From positions 1-64,000 of the forward strand of contig JAGFNQ010002617.1 in assembly GCA_024364735.1 (NCBI GenBank): a stretch of DNA of 64,000 bases, read 5' to 3'. The translations under genes were made by a program, and so were the position numbers. Below the pieces are notes generated by a model that had not been told where the DNA came from, did no database searches, and worked only from the letters and a program-made list of their open reading frames with translations. Source of the DNA: Boesenbergia rotunda. Its lineage: Eukaryota > Streptophyta > Magnoliopsida > Zingiberales > Zingiberaceae. Shown here piece after piece: positions 11,494 through 24,252 of this stretch; the stretch's first letter is position 1; each line of letters starts with the position of its first letter.

Positions 11494-14400
11494 ATGGAGA
11501 AGGCGATTAATCGGCAACGCGTCCTGCTTCAGCATCTCCGGCCCTCAACTGCTGCATCTTCGCCTTTGATCTCGGTAATCTCCACCCCTTCTCCTCTTTC
11601 CCGATATATCAGCGTTCGTGGATTTCTCGGATTTCAGTACCCCTACCTTGATTCGTCTTGTAGAAGGTCATTTTTTTTTTGTTATTATGATGATGGATTC
11701 GATCTGGGAAATCGTTGCTCTTTGCGGTTTTAGATACTTAGTGCACCCGCTGCGTTTTGAATATTTGATCGCAGGCTTCTGTGTGTGCTGCTGGGGATAG
11801 CGCTGCCTACCAGAGGACATCTTGCTTTGGGGACGACGTCGTGATTGTCGCGTAAGTCATTTTTCATGATCATCACGTCAGCAAGTTCGAGGAAAAATTT
11901 ATCCTTTTTTGGAACTTTGAATTCGCTATAAAAGTTTCTCTTTTTGATTATGATATTCACTCCTTGGGTGGTAGCGGTCTTGTATAAACTCTACATGCAT
12001 TTGGCTAAGTTTCATTTGTCAAATTGCCATGAATTCTTTCTTTCCTTAAATTTTCTCCACTTGTTCTTTGCTATGGTTCATCATCTTTCTATTTGCACTG
12101 GTTCCATTCTGATATTTGTTATCCGAAATTCCCATGTAGTGCTTACCGAACCGCAATTTGCAAGTCGAAGCGAGGGGGTTTCAAGGATACATACCCTGAG
12201 GAGCTGCTTTCTGCTGTTCTGAAGGTCTGCGCTTCCACAGATTTTTGCTTCATGATATAGAGATCAAAGAACTGAAATAATTCTGGAAACTCTCTGTATG
12301 TTAGGCTTTGTTGGATAAGACCAAACTCAATCCAAATGAAGTGGGTGATATAGTGGTTGGTACCGTTCTGGCACCAGGCTCCCAAAGAGCAACTGAATGC
12401 AGGATGGCTGCATTCTATGCTGGTTTTCCAGGTAGTTAGACTTCTTTAAGAATGATCATTCTTTTGCATTCAAATATGTTTAATATTCTACGTGGACATT
12501 CTTCCTTCCACAGAAACTGTTCCAGTTCGAACTGTGAACAGGCAGTGCTCATCAGGACTTCAGGCAGTTGCTGATGTTGCCGCCGCTATCAAAGCTGGGT
12601 TCTATGATATTGGTAAATGTCATTTGGCTTACTTGTCTTCTTGATGGAGTTACAAGCTCTTGTCAATCTTCTACTGTTGTCTGTCTATGCAGGGATTGGT
12701 GCTGGTTTAGAATCCATGACTGCAAATCCAATGTCTTGGGATGGTCCAGTAAATCCAAAAGTATGATTTTTGCTCATTGAATTGTTTTTATTTTACTTAT
12801 TCCTAATTCACATTGTCTGAGTGCTTTAGTTGAACGAGTTTAAACAAGCCCAAGATTGCCTTCTTCCCATGGGAATTACTTCTGAGAATGTTGCACAACG
12901 CTATGGGGTGACCAGGAAGGAGCAAGACCAGGCTGCTGTGAGTCTGGTCATTGTTTGTGTTGGCCTTGTGATGTTGCTCCCAATCGTAGATTTAGCCATA
13001 CCTTATTTTGCATTCAGGTTGACTCTCATAAGAAGGCAGCAGCTGCCACTGCTTCTGGTAAATTTATTGAGGAAATTATTCCAGTGACGACAAAGGTAGA
13101 TAATTCTGTCTCAATAATAAGATCAACATTAACTAACTATCACTTAAAGACTTATAGTATTGGCCCATGATGTGCATCTGCTGCCCCTTTCCTATCCTTT
13201 ACTTCATACTTTTGACGATGTTGATCCATATTGAAGATTGTAGACCCAAAAACTGGTGAGGAGAAGCAGGTGACTATTTCTGTTGATGACGGAATTCGGG
13301 CAGAGACATCTCTCTCCGGTTTGGCAAAGCTAAAACCAGTATTTAAGAAGGATGGAAGCACAACTGCTGGTATTCAAGCCTTTCCATTCTGTAGTATAAA
13401 TACAATATCAGCTGATCTTTCACCGATGTCGTTTTGATGCTATAATTTATTACAGGCAACTCTAGCCAAGTAAGTGATGGTGCTGGAGCTGTCCTCTTGA
13501 TGAGGAGGGATGCAGCAATGCAGAGAGGACTTCCAATTATCGGTGTTTTCAGGTTGAATTTCATGTGCACCCCTTTAAGGAATTAAAATACTTTCTTTAG
13601 AGTGAATATGGTAGATCGAAATTGAGATATTGCATAGTTAAATCCCAACTTACTTGACATCAGCTCATTATAATCCATTAGTTATCTATGGTTCTTTTAG
13701 GAGTTTTGCTGCCGTCGGAGTGGATCCTTCGGTGATGGGTATCGGCCCAGCTGTTGCAATTCCAGCGGCAGTAAAATCTGCTGGCCTTCAGATTGAGGAT
13801 ATCGACTTGTTCGAAATAAATGAGGTTTTATCCTTCGTGGACAAGTTGTGTCGATGGTCTTCTTTCTGTATATTACCTGAAACTTTTGCTTTCGGATAGG
13901 CATTTGCGTCGCAATATACATACTGCTGCAAGAAACTGGAACTGGATCCAACAAAAGTAAATGTCAACGGGGGTGCCATTGCTATCGGTCATCCCTTGGG
14001 CGCGACAGGTACTTGTCATAACATTTGTTCTCTGTGGCAATCACCGGAAACCATCTTTTTATTACACCAATGTGCCTATTGCATAACAATGGATGTATGT
14101 TGAGAAAATTTATCGACATTTGAACTGTCTTCTTATTCTAGTGGTACATGGGTTTATCGAACTGCAATCCATGAATTTTTGGTGATTCTTAGGTTCTAAG
14201 TATCATGAGATTCATGGTTCTGTTGTGGATTGTCGCAGGTGCTCGCTGCGTGAGCACACTCCTAAACGAAATGAAGCGCAGAGGCAAAGATTGCCGATTC
14301 GGGGTCGTCTCCATGTGCATAGGTCTCCATCTGCATTGCCATACGTACCCTTTGCTCGTTTAACCGTAGTTATGTGCTACAAAGTTTCTTGTTTGAACAA

Positions 14401-14532
14401 TTTGTGGATATGCTGCTTGCAGGTACTGGAATGGGTGCCGCTGCTGTATTCGAACGCGGGGATGCTGTGGATGAGCTCACCAATGCCAAGAGGATCCACT
14501 CCGGCAACTTGTTATCCAAGGATGCTAAGTAG
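11494..14532 (+). CDS. KAT2: 3-ketoacyl-CoA thiolase, peroxisomal (KAT2/PED1-like)
   Basis: Catalyses the last step of peroxisomal beta-oxidation, cleaving 3-ketoacyl-CoA with CoA. Fourteen exons: 11494-11574, 11775-11851, 12140-12224, 12305-12431, 12514-12612, 12693-12760, 12830-12937, 13018-13095, 13237-13369, 13456-13552, 13701-13824, 13900-14008, 14239-14322 and 14423-14532. All borders are GT..AG, phases agree, total 459 residues, close to the plant enzymes of about 460. Residues 7-15 (RQRVLLQHL) form a PTS2 peroxisomal signal. The acyl-accepting Cys135 lies in NRQCSSG. NEAFASQ follows at about 358-364, His390 lies in GGAIAIGHPLG, and Cys422 lies in SMCIGTGMG, so the catalytic set is complete. 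The start was chosen because it places PTS2 at the N-terminus. It looks fully functional. Confidence 0.96.
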
Positions 14533-14617
14533 GACAACTCCCCAAGAAGTTCGTTTATAGACATTGTTTCGATTGAAGGTTATCCTATTGTATGTGTTCC
14601 GTCGTGAAAATAATCTC

Positions 14618-15325
14618 TTATCCTGTTTGGAAAGGAGTGAAATTGAATTTCTTCTAGAATTGGAATTTAATTTCGCGCTTTGGAATTGATTTTTAGCATG
14701 GAATTGGTATGGAATTAAATTCCAAATCCATTCAAACGTAACATAGTAGAGGTCTGATTTAGGTAGGGAATTCACCTTGAAAAATGAAATTACTTTCACA
14801 GCCCTTCTCCCGTGGCCGCCTCTCCTGTGTTTCTCCTGTGGTAGCATTCTCTCGTCTGCCGCCTTCTGCTTTTGTGTCGTTTCTCCCATGCACCACTTCT
14901 CTACTATTGCTATCGGTCGCCGCCGCCGCCGTTGACGGGTTCGGACAGCATAACCAGGTTTCTTGCAAAACAGAAATGTCTTTAATCGATTGAGTAATCA
15001 AATAAAGGACCTTGAGCAATCGATTGATGTTAGGTATCTCGTGAACAGAAAGGTCATTAATCGATTGAGTGATCGATTAAGGGGTTTATCAATCGATTGA
15101 CGTTGGGTTTCTCGCGAATAAAAACCATTTTAATCGATTGGGTGATCGATTCAAAGAGGATAAAATGATAAAAATAAAAAAATTCAATTCAATTCTCATA
15201 AATTTCAAATCAAGAAATTCAATTCAATTATTTACTAACTCATCCTGAGAGAATTTAATTTCAATTCTCGATAGAATTTAATTTAATTTCATTACTTACA
15301 AATTTTTCAAACAAGATGTTACGAA
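14618..15325. mobile_element. Probable non-autonomous TIR transposon, about 0.7 kb
   Basis: The left end, TCCTGTTTGGAAAGGAGTGA and on through GAATTTAATTT, is mirrored by the right end. There the reverse complement reads CTTGTTTGAAAAATTTG, then AATGAAATTAAATT and TCGAGAATTGAAATT. The inverted repeats are long and imperfect. Between them lie a GC-rich stretch and three imperfect repeats with the palindromic core AATCGATT (14980-15145). There is no transposase frame. Target-site duplications were not established. Confidence 0.5.
14975..15150. repeat. Three imperfect repeats rich in ATCGATT palindromes
   Basis: The motif TAATCGATTGAGTGATCGAT recurs with variation about every 65 bases, interspersed with GTTRGGTWTCTCGYGAA. 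It lies inside the probable TIR element. Confidence 0.55.
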
Positions 15326-16080
15326 ATCCCATGAGAGATTTATGCAAACGGACCTGTTGAAGCAAATTGGACGAGCCAACTTGCTAAGTGACAGCAACCA
15401 AGTTGACAAGCTAAGGGTGCGTTTAGTTTATTGATTTTCGGTTTTTATTTAAAAAAAATCATATTTTTTATTTTTTGAAAAATATTTTTTTTCATTCTTT
15501 AATTATGCAAAAACTAATATATTTTTTTGACAAAAACATAGACATGAAAAATACCAACTAAATATATTTTTCAAAAAATCATATTTTTTCATAAAATGAA
15601 AACAGAAAATGAACTTTAAAAATACACCAAATGCTCCCTAAGTGTGTCAATCCTTAACTTGGAAAAAATACTGATAAAGAGTCCTCCATAATGGACTCTG
15701 TAAACACCTCCATAAACTATTCGATTCAAAGTCAAGTCGAGAAATAAGTAGCTTCCAACATTTCAAAATATAGAAATTCTATCTGAACATTTTCCATCAT
15801 GAGGAACTCTAAATAAGTAATTAGTCTTCCAACTGAAAAAGCTTTGATGGCGAATAAACCTTCAATTCAACTTCAGTTTGTGTATAACAAGCTAAAAATA
15901 AGATAATTTCAAAAGAATCGAAGAGTAAACCATGTCGCAGTGGCATCGACAGTATTCTTATTAGTTACATTGTAATCTAAGAGACTTTCAGTATTTGTAT
16001 GTTGAACCTCCTGCGTTCGTCAACTCTATTTGATCTTGCACCATGTCAAGGCAAGAAACTAAGCTGAAAACCCCCAAATT
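15326..16080. other. Spacer downstream of the COA1-like gene
   Basis: AT-rich; contains the phrase CTAAGGGTGCGTTTAGTTTA and runs of AAAATA. It should hold the 3' untranslated region of the minus-strand gene ending at 16081. No other gene seen. Confidence 0.4.
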
Positions 16081-18376
16081 TCACTTCGCCGGTGTACCAG
16101 AAGCAGCCGGTGGGCGTTGGCACGGAACACAGTTGGACGAGGCATTGGGCAACGGGCAGTTGCCTGTGACACTTATTCGTACCGTCTGGTTCTTCTCGTC
16201 CTTGGAGGGAACATGAACAAGAGCATCCAGAATGAGGATGTCCCAGTCGTTGTGACTTAATAATGAGAAGGTTGTTTTGTCTGCAGAGCAAGGAGACAAC
16301 AATTAAGTTTCAATGAAGTCGTCGAAGACCATTATCGGATGTTAGTGAACAAGCTCGATACACTGCTTGACAAAAAGGTCGTTCAGTCAGATAATAAAGC
16401 AATATATAAATAATATAAAGTGAATATTTATCATACTATTTACACCTAAGATTTGTAATATCTTAAAAATTTTATAGTTTTGAATATATCTATAGAATGT
16501 TTAGATTCAAAAAGTAACATTAAGCTTCACTTATTCGATCAATGATTTAACTAAACAAAAAGTTGTGCGTGGCCATGAAGTTTTCATCATTTATTATAAT
16601 TTATGAATGTTTTAACAATGACTGGCCACAAAGAGATCAAACAAAACAAAAAAGTCGAAATAAAAAAAAACTGTCTCATGGAAATGAAACCAAGTTTGAT
16701 GTGTTCAGCAGTTGGACCCAAGCAGCTGACGACAAAGCAAATTTGCAAGAATTCAAAACGGAAGGATATTGATTGAAAATGTTCTATTGCCATCCAGTAG
16801 AGGGAATATAAAAATTTAACTTAGAGAGTCAATAAGTTCCTCTAAGAGTAGTGTTAGGTGGATGTTCTTGGTGCTTTGACCTCTAGAAGAGAATGCAAAG
16901 AATGGAAACTTTTGAATACTTATTGCCATATGGGATGGCTGATAGCCGATCAAATTTTAATTAAAGCGAGGGATGAGATACTAATTGCAGGATTCATTTT
17001 CCTAATTTCATGGAAAGTATAAAATTTTATCTAGGGCACCAAACAGAAGCATTGTGTGGATATCCTCCCTTGGTTCTCATTGAAAGAAAAGTTATTGTGA
17101 GAAAATCCTGCTACAAAAAATCATGCACGAAAACTTGTGACTAAATAAGGAATCAGTAGCAAAAGTGATGTCAAACACCTTAAACATAGAGTAAATCAAC
17201 AAAGTATGAAAGTAAATGGACATATGTACTATAAAAAAACAAGCTGCTGAACGAAAGGTAAACCTCCTCGACGGATAGCCTTCAACTGGAACATGCCAGT
17301 TCCTTGCAGTCCAGAAACAGGAAATGTGGAAGACACTGAATGTCGTCTACGGCCTACCGCAATAGAAGCGTCATACCACGGGCCCCTTACAATTGGCAAG
17401 CCTAGCAACTCCACTATCTGTTGATTTTGACTAGCCTTTTCAATTGCCTTACTGAATCAGATGAACATAAGAGGGAAACCATAAGATTCTCAACACGAAA
17501 ACTGTTCAATTAAAAGAAGAAACTATCAATCAATTATGAGATCTTTGGTAAATTCTAACATGAACTTGAGCAGCCATGAGAATGGTACTCCATGTGATAA
17601 AATCATCAGAACTCAATTAACATCTACTTTGGTCACAAAATTTAGTAGGCCATTTATACTGGTTAAAATTGTCTCAAACTGCTAGCAAAGATCAACTATC
17701 CTTATTATGATTCAACCTAATCCAGAATTTGGAACCCCAATTGGGAAAAAAAAATGAAATCTTTGTATACACTAAAACCTAAAAACCCTATTTCTTGAAA
17801 CTAGGACTGCAGCTATGCAGAAGACAGACCATCAAGAGATATCCATTCGCTCTATCACAGGGCATAAAATAAGTGGTGCTGTAGCTGATCCATAGCCATC
17901 ATGCAATCAAATTAATCAGCAAGATCAAATTTTGAGATCTAGGAAAATCCACAGGGAAAGAGGAACTACAAGTAACAAGGGAGCAGGGAGTGAAGTCGCA
18001 CCTGCTGCACCCATGGAAGATGGCTACATCGTTGACGGCACTGAGAAAAAAACCACCCGTAAGGCTAATCAACCCGATCTGGAAGAGTTGCCGACCCCAA
18101 TACCTTTTCGTTCTCCTCCCCGCACTGAAGCCGGTGCCCTCCGCCTGTTCCGTAACGGAGGAAGCAGCGGTCGATGAGGAACTGCGAGATGAATCCCATC
18201 AACACAACGCAACTCCGAATAGAATTAACAGCAGAAAATATCAGGAGATAGAGAGGAGAGATCGCTTACAGACGACGCGAGATGAAGATCCTCGAGGAGG
18301 AAGAGGAGGCGGTGCAGTTGCTGAGGTTGGAGAGAAAGGGAGCCAGATATGCAGCAACCCGCCGGTGAAACGGCAT
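16081..18376 (-). CDS. COA1-like mitochondrial membrane protein (cytochrome oxidase assembly family)
   Basis: Exons on the minus strand are 18376-18270, 18181-18002, 17451-17264 and 16280-16081, giving 224 residues with all phases agreeing. Residues 1-35 are rich in Arg and Ser (MPFHRRVAAYLAPF..RIFISRRL), like a mitochondrial presequence. One hydrophobic segment follows (about 67-88, LFQIGLISLTGGFFLSAVND). The rest is a soluble domain with KAIEKASQNQQIVELLGLP, RRRHSVSSTFPVSG and DWDILILDALVHVP. One TM segment followed by a compact domain with an ELLG-P motif fits the COA1/Tim21-like family, which helps assemble respiratory complexes at the inner membrane. The family assignment is from memory of the pattern; the gene model itself is much firmer. 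The C-terminal CVPC pair is a local feature of unknown role. Confidence 0.8.
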
Positions 18377-18433
18377 TGTCTCTCTGCTCGTGCCGGCGGC
18401 GTGGAAGGGCACGAGTCTCGGTTCGCCGTCGCC

Positions 18434-18443
18434 GTCCTTATAA
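18434..18443 (-). promoter_or_regulatory. TATA box of the COA1-like gene
   Basis: The minus strand reads GTTTATAAGG about 60 bases upstream of the ATG at 18376. No initiator element was identified. Confidence 0.45.
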
Positions 18444-18727
18444 ACGCGAGCAGAGATCGCGACTTCGATTGGGCCGATTCGAACCGGCTTGGCAAAAAAA
18501 ATAAAATAAAATAAATAAAAATAAATAAATAAAACTGCCACTTTAGCGGCTCCCTAACCCAGGCTCTACAAAAATTTAGAAGGAGACAAATCAAGGTTAT
18601 CACTGATATGGTGAGACGCCCGGGGTCGAGAGAATTAAAGCTAGTAGATCAGAATTTTATTCTCGTGCGCAACTGACGACTCTCGAATCTGTAATTCGAA
18701 CGGGATGGGGCTCAAATTGCAAATGAT

Positions 18728-19482
18728 TTGTGTCGAGACATCATCAAAATGTAGGTGACAAAATGAGCCCACCGGGCTAGACACGTCTTATGTTTAGGCA
18801 TATGATCAACTCATTTATGTGACGTGCATATGACTCGTCAAAAATATAAAGGTGACAAAATGAGTCAATTGAGCTAGACATGATCTAGGCATATGATCAA
18901 GTTTAACTTAGCATGAATTGTTTAGAAAAAATAATAGAAGAAGCATATGATCAAACGTCGAAAATTTAGAGGTGACAAAATGTGTCAACCGGGTTAGACA
19001 TGGTCTAGGCATGATCGGGCCATTTAGGTGATGCCTTGAGCTATGATCAATTGTCTTAGGAAAAAATGAGCAGAAGAAGTGTAAAAATGTAGAGGTGATA
19101 AAATGAGTCGATTCAGTTAGACATGGTCTGGCATGAACAAGCTATTTAGGTGACTTGCCGAGCTAAACTTAGCGTGAATGCATAGAAAAAAAATTGCAAA
19201 AAATATATGACTCATCAAAAGTATAGCGGTGATAAAATGAGACAACCATGCTAGACATGGTTCAGGTATGATGGAACATTTACGTGACATGCCGAGTTGA
19301 ACTTAAGGTGAATTAGAAAAAACAATAGAAGAAGCATATGACTCATCAAAAATATAGAGGTGATAAAATGAGTCGGTCAAGCTAGACATGGTCTAGGCAG
19401 TAGGCATGATCAAACCGTTTAGGTGACGCACTGAGCTGAACTTAGCATGAATTGTCTAGGAAAAATGATAAAAGAAGCATAA
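18728..19482. repeat. Minisatellite, about 115-130-bp unit, first block
   Basis: About six degenerate copies of a unit running GAGGTGACAAAATGAGTC..GCTAGACATGGTCTAGGCATG..ATTTAGGTGA..CTTAGCATGAATTG..AGAAGAAGCATATGA. Copies of GGTGAYAAAATGAG fall near 18750, 18850, 18970, 19097, 19217 and 19357. A second block of the same repeat lies at 22833-23402. The two blocks bound the kinase duplication. Confidence 0.75.
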
Positions 19483-20321
19483 ATTAAATAAATAATAAAT
19501 TTTTACCTATCGATAAAATATCGATTAATTCGGCCGATATTTTCAATTAAAAAAAGATATTTTATTTAATTATTATATTTTTAAATAAAAAATAATCAAA
19601 TTAATATTCTTATTCAATTTAACCAAATTATAAAAATTAAAATCGAAATCAAACAGAATTAATGAAAAATTAAACCGATTTTTTAAATTAAAAATCAAAT
19701 TAATCGAATCAAATTTCTAAATTATTTAAGATTATTTATTAAAAAATTTATTGAACCGAATTTGAACTTTTTATAACCACCACTGACATCATTATTCTTA
19801 TAAATTAATTAAATATGTATCTAATTCATAAAAATTATATTATTTTCTTAATTTTTAAATTAAATTTATAAATTTTAAGTATCTAAATAAAAAAGTTAAA
19901 AAACAAATACTAATGAACAAAATTTAGTATTCATTTTATATATTATTTTACTATTAAACGAACATCAACAAGCTATATCGAACTAAATATTAATTTTACT
20001 CGTAATTTAAAAAAAATAATCGAAATACACAAGTATTATACATAAACACAAAAAGAGTGTGTATGGATCGTATATAGACGATAGTTTAAGTATCAAAATC
20101 TAATAGTTTTAAGATTGAAAAATTATAATTTTTCATCAAATTAACTATGTAAATGCCAAAGTTGAGTTGTGTAGTATGTTTTTGACTCAGAAATATGGAA
20201 GGAATAAGAATTCACACATTTACTAATCCTTTAAATACTTTCGAAGTTGCCATCTTAGGAGTAGCCCTTTTTATCAAGCACCGAAGCAACCAAACTTAAT
20301 CTCTCTTTCATTCCTGGTGGT
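19483..20321. other. AT-rich spacer, downstream unit of the duplication
   Basis: No gene. Nearly identical in content to 23403-24252 of the other unit (for example TCGATAAAATATCGATTAA near 19509 and its counterpart near 23440). Confidence 0.6.
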
Positions 20322-22239
20322 TCAACTCTGTCCCTTTCGCTGGTACGCGATAGACATGGCCCGAAGTCTGTCAGTGATCTGATTAAACGATGGTCGCAAT
20401 GCGGGGTCAGATGCCCAACATTCCTCCATTAGGCTTTTCCATTTGGCATTGCAGTTTTCAGGAATTGTTGGTCGAAGCTTGTCGTTCAAAATTCCTCCTG
20501 CGCTTTCATAACACAATGTTCAAATTGTTAACCATTCTGCTACCAGAAAGTAGAAGATTGACCATAACGCGCGAGTAAATTTGAATTTCTAATGAAGAAA
20601 ATAATTGTGACAAGCGCCTCTGTCAATCCGTCCCAAGACCAAACCGAGAGTGCAATGGTAGTTACCGATGATAGCGCCAAATTGCATGTCTGCATATGGT
20701 TCTTCACCGGTCAGAATTTCCCACATTGCTATGCCGAATGAGAAAACATCGACCTAGAAATTACCATAAAAAAGAGATATCAATCGACACTAGTAAATGT
20801 TAGCACTGTCTATTGTAGTACTGCAAATAAAATCTATCCTTTTCCGAGACTTTGTTACTGCTTCCATTCAATAGTTCGGGTGCCATCCATGGAAGGGTAC
20901 CTCTAACGCCACCGGAAACTAAGGTGTTTCTTTTGATCCTCGACAAGCCAAAATCTCCAACCTTGAAGAAGACATGACCGGAAATTCAAAATATGGCAAC
21001 ATTGTGTAATAAGAATCCATGCTTCTTGCTGAAAATTTATAGATTGTATCATTCATGCCCAGCAAAGTTAATCCATCCGTGCTCAGCAACCATGAAGAAA
21101 GACAAGTCAATATTATTTTTAAAGATGCAATTCAGCGGAGTATGATATGCAAGGTACAACAACATGCAATTAAGAGTTGAGTTGTATCATTTATAGACAC
21201 GCCCTACCTTGCATAACGGCCGTTGAGGATCTGTCAACTTCGCCAACAAATTGTCGCATTTGAGATCAAAATGGACAATATTCCTTGAGTGCAGATATTC
21301 CATCCCAAAAGCAACATCCATGGTGATTATAAGTTTTTTACGATGATCAAGCGGTCTGTGGAAAGCTAGACTTAGAATAAACAAGCAACTTCTGTGTAAA
21401 TAAAAACAATATTACAAAAAAACTATAGTGGATTCACCTATCCTTTAACGATAGGGAATGTCTGAGTGATCCGTTCACCATAAACTCCGTGACAGTGGCC
21501 AATGTTCCCCCGGTACCATCTGGAACCACCCCATAGAAAGCAACTATATTTGGATGTTGAAGTTTTGAAAGAATCTTTGCTTCCCTCCGGAAATCCTTAA
21601 CCCGCAGAAGCATGATTTTGATATTCACGATAGCAAAATCAGCCTATTACAATTTTTTTTTAATTTGTTGATTTAAATTTGTAAAACCTCAAGCGCAACT
21701 GAAATGTTATTAGGTTCTATCATAGTCTAAACTAAATGTCGTAACAATAGGATGCATTACGTTAAGGGGAGGTTGGTAGTTTGATCCTAACCGTCATGGT
21801 AAAACTGAAAATGTAGATTATCATTTTTTTATACATGAAAGGGCAGTTTGGTGCACGAAACTCCCAATACAGGTCCCGGAGAAGGATCTATTGTATTGTA
21901 TACAGCCTTATCCTGCTTTGTAAGAGATTATTTTTGAAATTCAAACCCATGACCTCTAGGTCACACAACAACAATTTTACCATCGTACCAAGACTCCTCT
22001 TCTATAAAAAGTAGATGAAGGGGAGCTCGTAGTGAAAACAAATCCAACTTTCTATAAAGTAATGAAGGATTTGGCAGTCGACAAACCATGTTTTCTTGCT
22101 CAGACAACCTCCCTTCGAAACAATTATTTTTGATACGCTTGATCTCAACATCTGTTCCCCGCCACTTGCCATGATAAACAATTCCTTACATACCAGATCC
22201 CAGTTCACGTAGCTCCTCAAGGTCGGCATTTTTAATGAT
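20322..22239 (-). pseudogene. Raf-like MAP3K kinase-domain duplicate, inactivated
   Basis: Second, downstream copy of the last six exons of the neighbouring MAP3K: 22239-22087, 21601-21438, 21355-21208, 20961-20839, 20753-20666 and 20497-20322. It lacks the PB1 exon, the following 29-codon exon and any start. The ATP-loop GSGTYG has become GSGM followed by TAA (22188-22186). The conserved VAIK motif reads VEIK. The acceptor before exon 21601 is GG instead of AG (21603). The donor after exon 20839 is GA instead of GT. The other exons stay open, with HFDLKCDN and DFG-type sequence largely intact, so inactivation is recent or the copy was dead on arrival for lack of a promoter. Any transcript could not encode an active kinase. 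Confidence 0.92.
21841..22001 (-). mobile_element. Au SINE in the pseudogene intron
   Basis: On the minus strand it opens with an AGGAGTCTTGGTACGATGG-like tRNA-derived head. A box-B-like GGTCATGGGTTTGAATTTC follows, and it ends near GTGCACCAAACTGCCC. This is the known arrangement of Au SINEs. The same insertion lies at the matching place in the other unit (25773-25933), so it predates the duplication. Confidence 0.75.
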
Positions 22240-22261
22240 CTGACAAACTTAAAACAATATT

Positions 22262-22500
22262 TTTAAGTAAAATACTTAAGCAATTGTAAGAGAATAAAAA
22301 AATAGAAAATAGTAGTCTGACATGTCTTTCACCAACTGAAACCGTGGACATCTATGCCAATATGAAACGCCAGTGAAATTTTTAAATAAAATACTTAAGC
22401 AATTATAAGAGAATAAAAATAGAAAATAGTAGTCTAACATGTCTTTCATTAACTGAAACCATGGAGATCTATGCCAATATGAAACCCTAGTCAAGGGAAA
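22262..22500. repeat. Two-copy intronic tandem repeat, about 120 bp
   Basis: A unit with AGTAGTCTRACATGTCTTTC and ATCTATGCCAATATGAAAC occurs twice. The same pair occurs at about 26200-26420 in the other duplication unit, so it arose before the duplication. Confidence 0.65.
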
Positions 22501-22832
22501 AAATTGATTAATCAAATTGCTTGCGATGACAAAAGCGATTCTCGCCTCCAACGCCCCCGTCAACCCGTCCCAAAGCTAATACAGAGAAGATAAATCATGA
22601 GGATTTCTAGCCGATTAATCAAATTACTTGAGATACATAAAAAGATGACAAGCAGAATAATATAAAAGTAAATCGATTTATTTTATTGGATTTTAGTTAA
22701 TTCGGCAGTATGTTTTTTCTACTGTACTAAAAGGCTGAAAAGTTTAGTTATTATTTATTTATTTATTATGGTGAATATGAGATGGATAAACACTCCTAAA
22801 GATATGAATTGAAACAAAGGTAACATATATCA

Positions 22833-23402
22833 CTTGCCGAGTTGAACTTAGCGTAAATTGTTTAGAAAAAATAATAGAAGAAGCATACGATCGAAACCCA
22901 AAATTTTAGAGGTGACAAAATGTGTCATCCGAGCTAGAAATGGTCTAGGCATGATCGGACCATTTAGGTGATGCACTGAGCAGCTATGATGAATTGTCTT
23001 AGGAAAAAATGAGTAGAAGAATCGTATAAAAATGTAGAGGTGATAAAATGAGTCGATCCAGTTAGACATGGCCTGGCATGATCAAAGCCATTTGAGTGAC
23101 TTGCTGAGCTAAATTTAGCGTGAATGCTTAGAAAAAAAACTTAAAAAAAAACATATGACTCATCAAAAATATAGAGGTGATAAAATGAGACAACCATGCT
23201 AGACCAGGCATGATGGAACATTTACGTGACATGGCGAGTTGAACTTAAGGTGAATTAGAAAAAACAATAGAAGAAGCATACTGACTCATCAAAAATATAG
23301 AGGTGACAAAATGAGTCGGCCAAGCTAGGCATGATCAAACCGTTTAGGTGCATGACGCACTGAGATGAACTTAGCATGAATTATCTAGGAAAAATAATAA
23401 AA
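22833..23402. repeat. Minisatellite, second block, at the duplication junction
   Basis: About four to five copies of the 115-130-bp unit described for 18728-19482. Its left border at 22833 is exactly where the two duplication units stop matching. Confidence 0.7.
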
Positions 23403-24252
23403 GAAGCATAAATTAAATAAATAATAAAATTTTTCTTATCGATAAAATATCGATTAACTCGGCCGATATTTTCAATTAACAAAAGAGATTTTATTTAATT
23501 ATTATATTTTTAAATAAAAAATAATCAAATTAATATTCTTATTCAATTTAACCAAATTATAAAAATTAAAATTGAAATCAAATAGAATTAATCAAAAATC
23601 AAACCGATTTTTTTAATTAAAAATCAAATTAATCGAATCACATTTCAAAATTATTTAAGATTTTTTATTAAAAATTTTATTGAACCGAATTTGAACTTTT
23701 TATCAACCACCACTGGCATCATTATTCTTATAAATTAATTAAATATGTATCTAATTCATAAAAATTTATTATTTTCTTAATTTTTAAATTAAATTTATAA
23801 ATTTTAAGTATATAAATAAAAAAAATTTAAAAAACAAATACTAATGAACAAAATTTAGTATTCATTTTATATATTATTTTACTATTAAACGAACATCAAC
23901 CAGCTATATCGAACTAATTATTAATTTTACTCGTAATTTTAAAAAAATAATCGAAATACACAAGTATTATACATAAACACAAAAAGAGTATGTATGGATC
24001 GTATATAGATGATAGTTTAAGTATAAAAATCTAATAGTTTTAAGATTGGAAAATTATAATTTTTCATCAAATTAACTATGTAAATAACAAAGTTGAGTTG
24101 TGTAGTATGTTTTTGACTCAGAAATATGAAAGGAATAAGAATTCACACATTTACTAATCCTTTAAATACTTTCGAAGTTGCCATCTTAGCAGTAGCCCTT
24201 TTTATCGAGCACCGAAGCAACCAAACTTAATTTCTCTTTCATTCCTGGTGGT
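23403..24252. other. AT-rich spacer, upstream unit of the duplication
   Basis: No gene; the 3' untranslated region of the intact MAP3K must lie here. Matches 19483-20321 closely. Confidence 0.6.
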
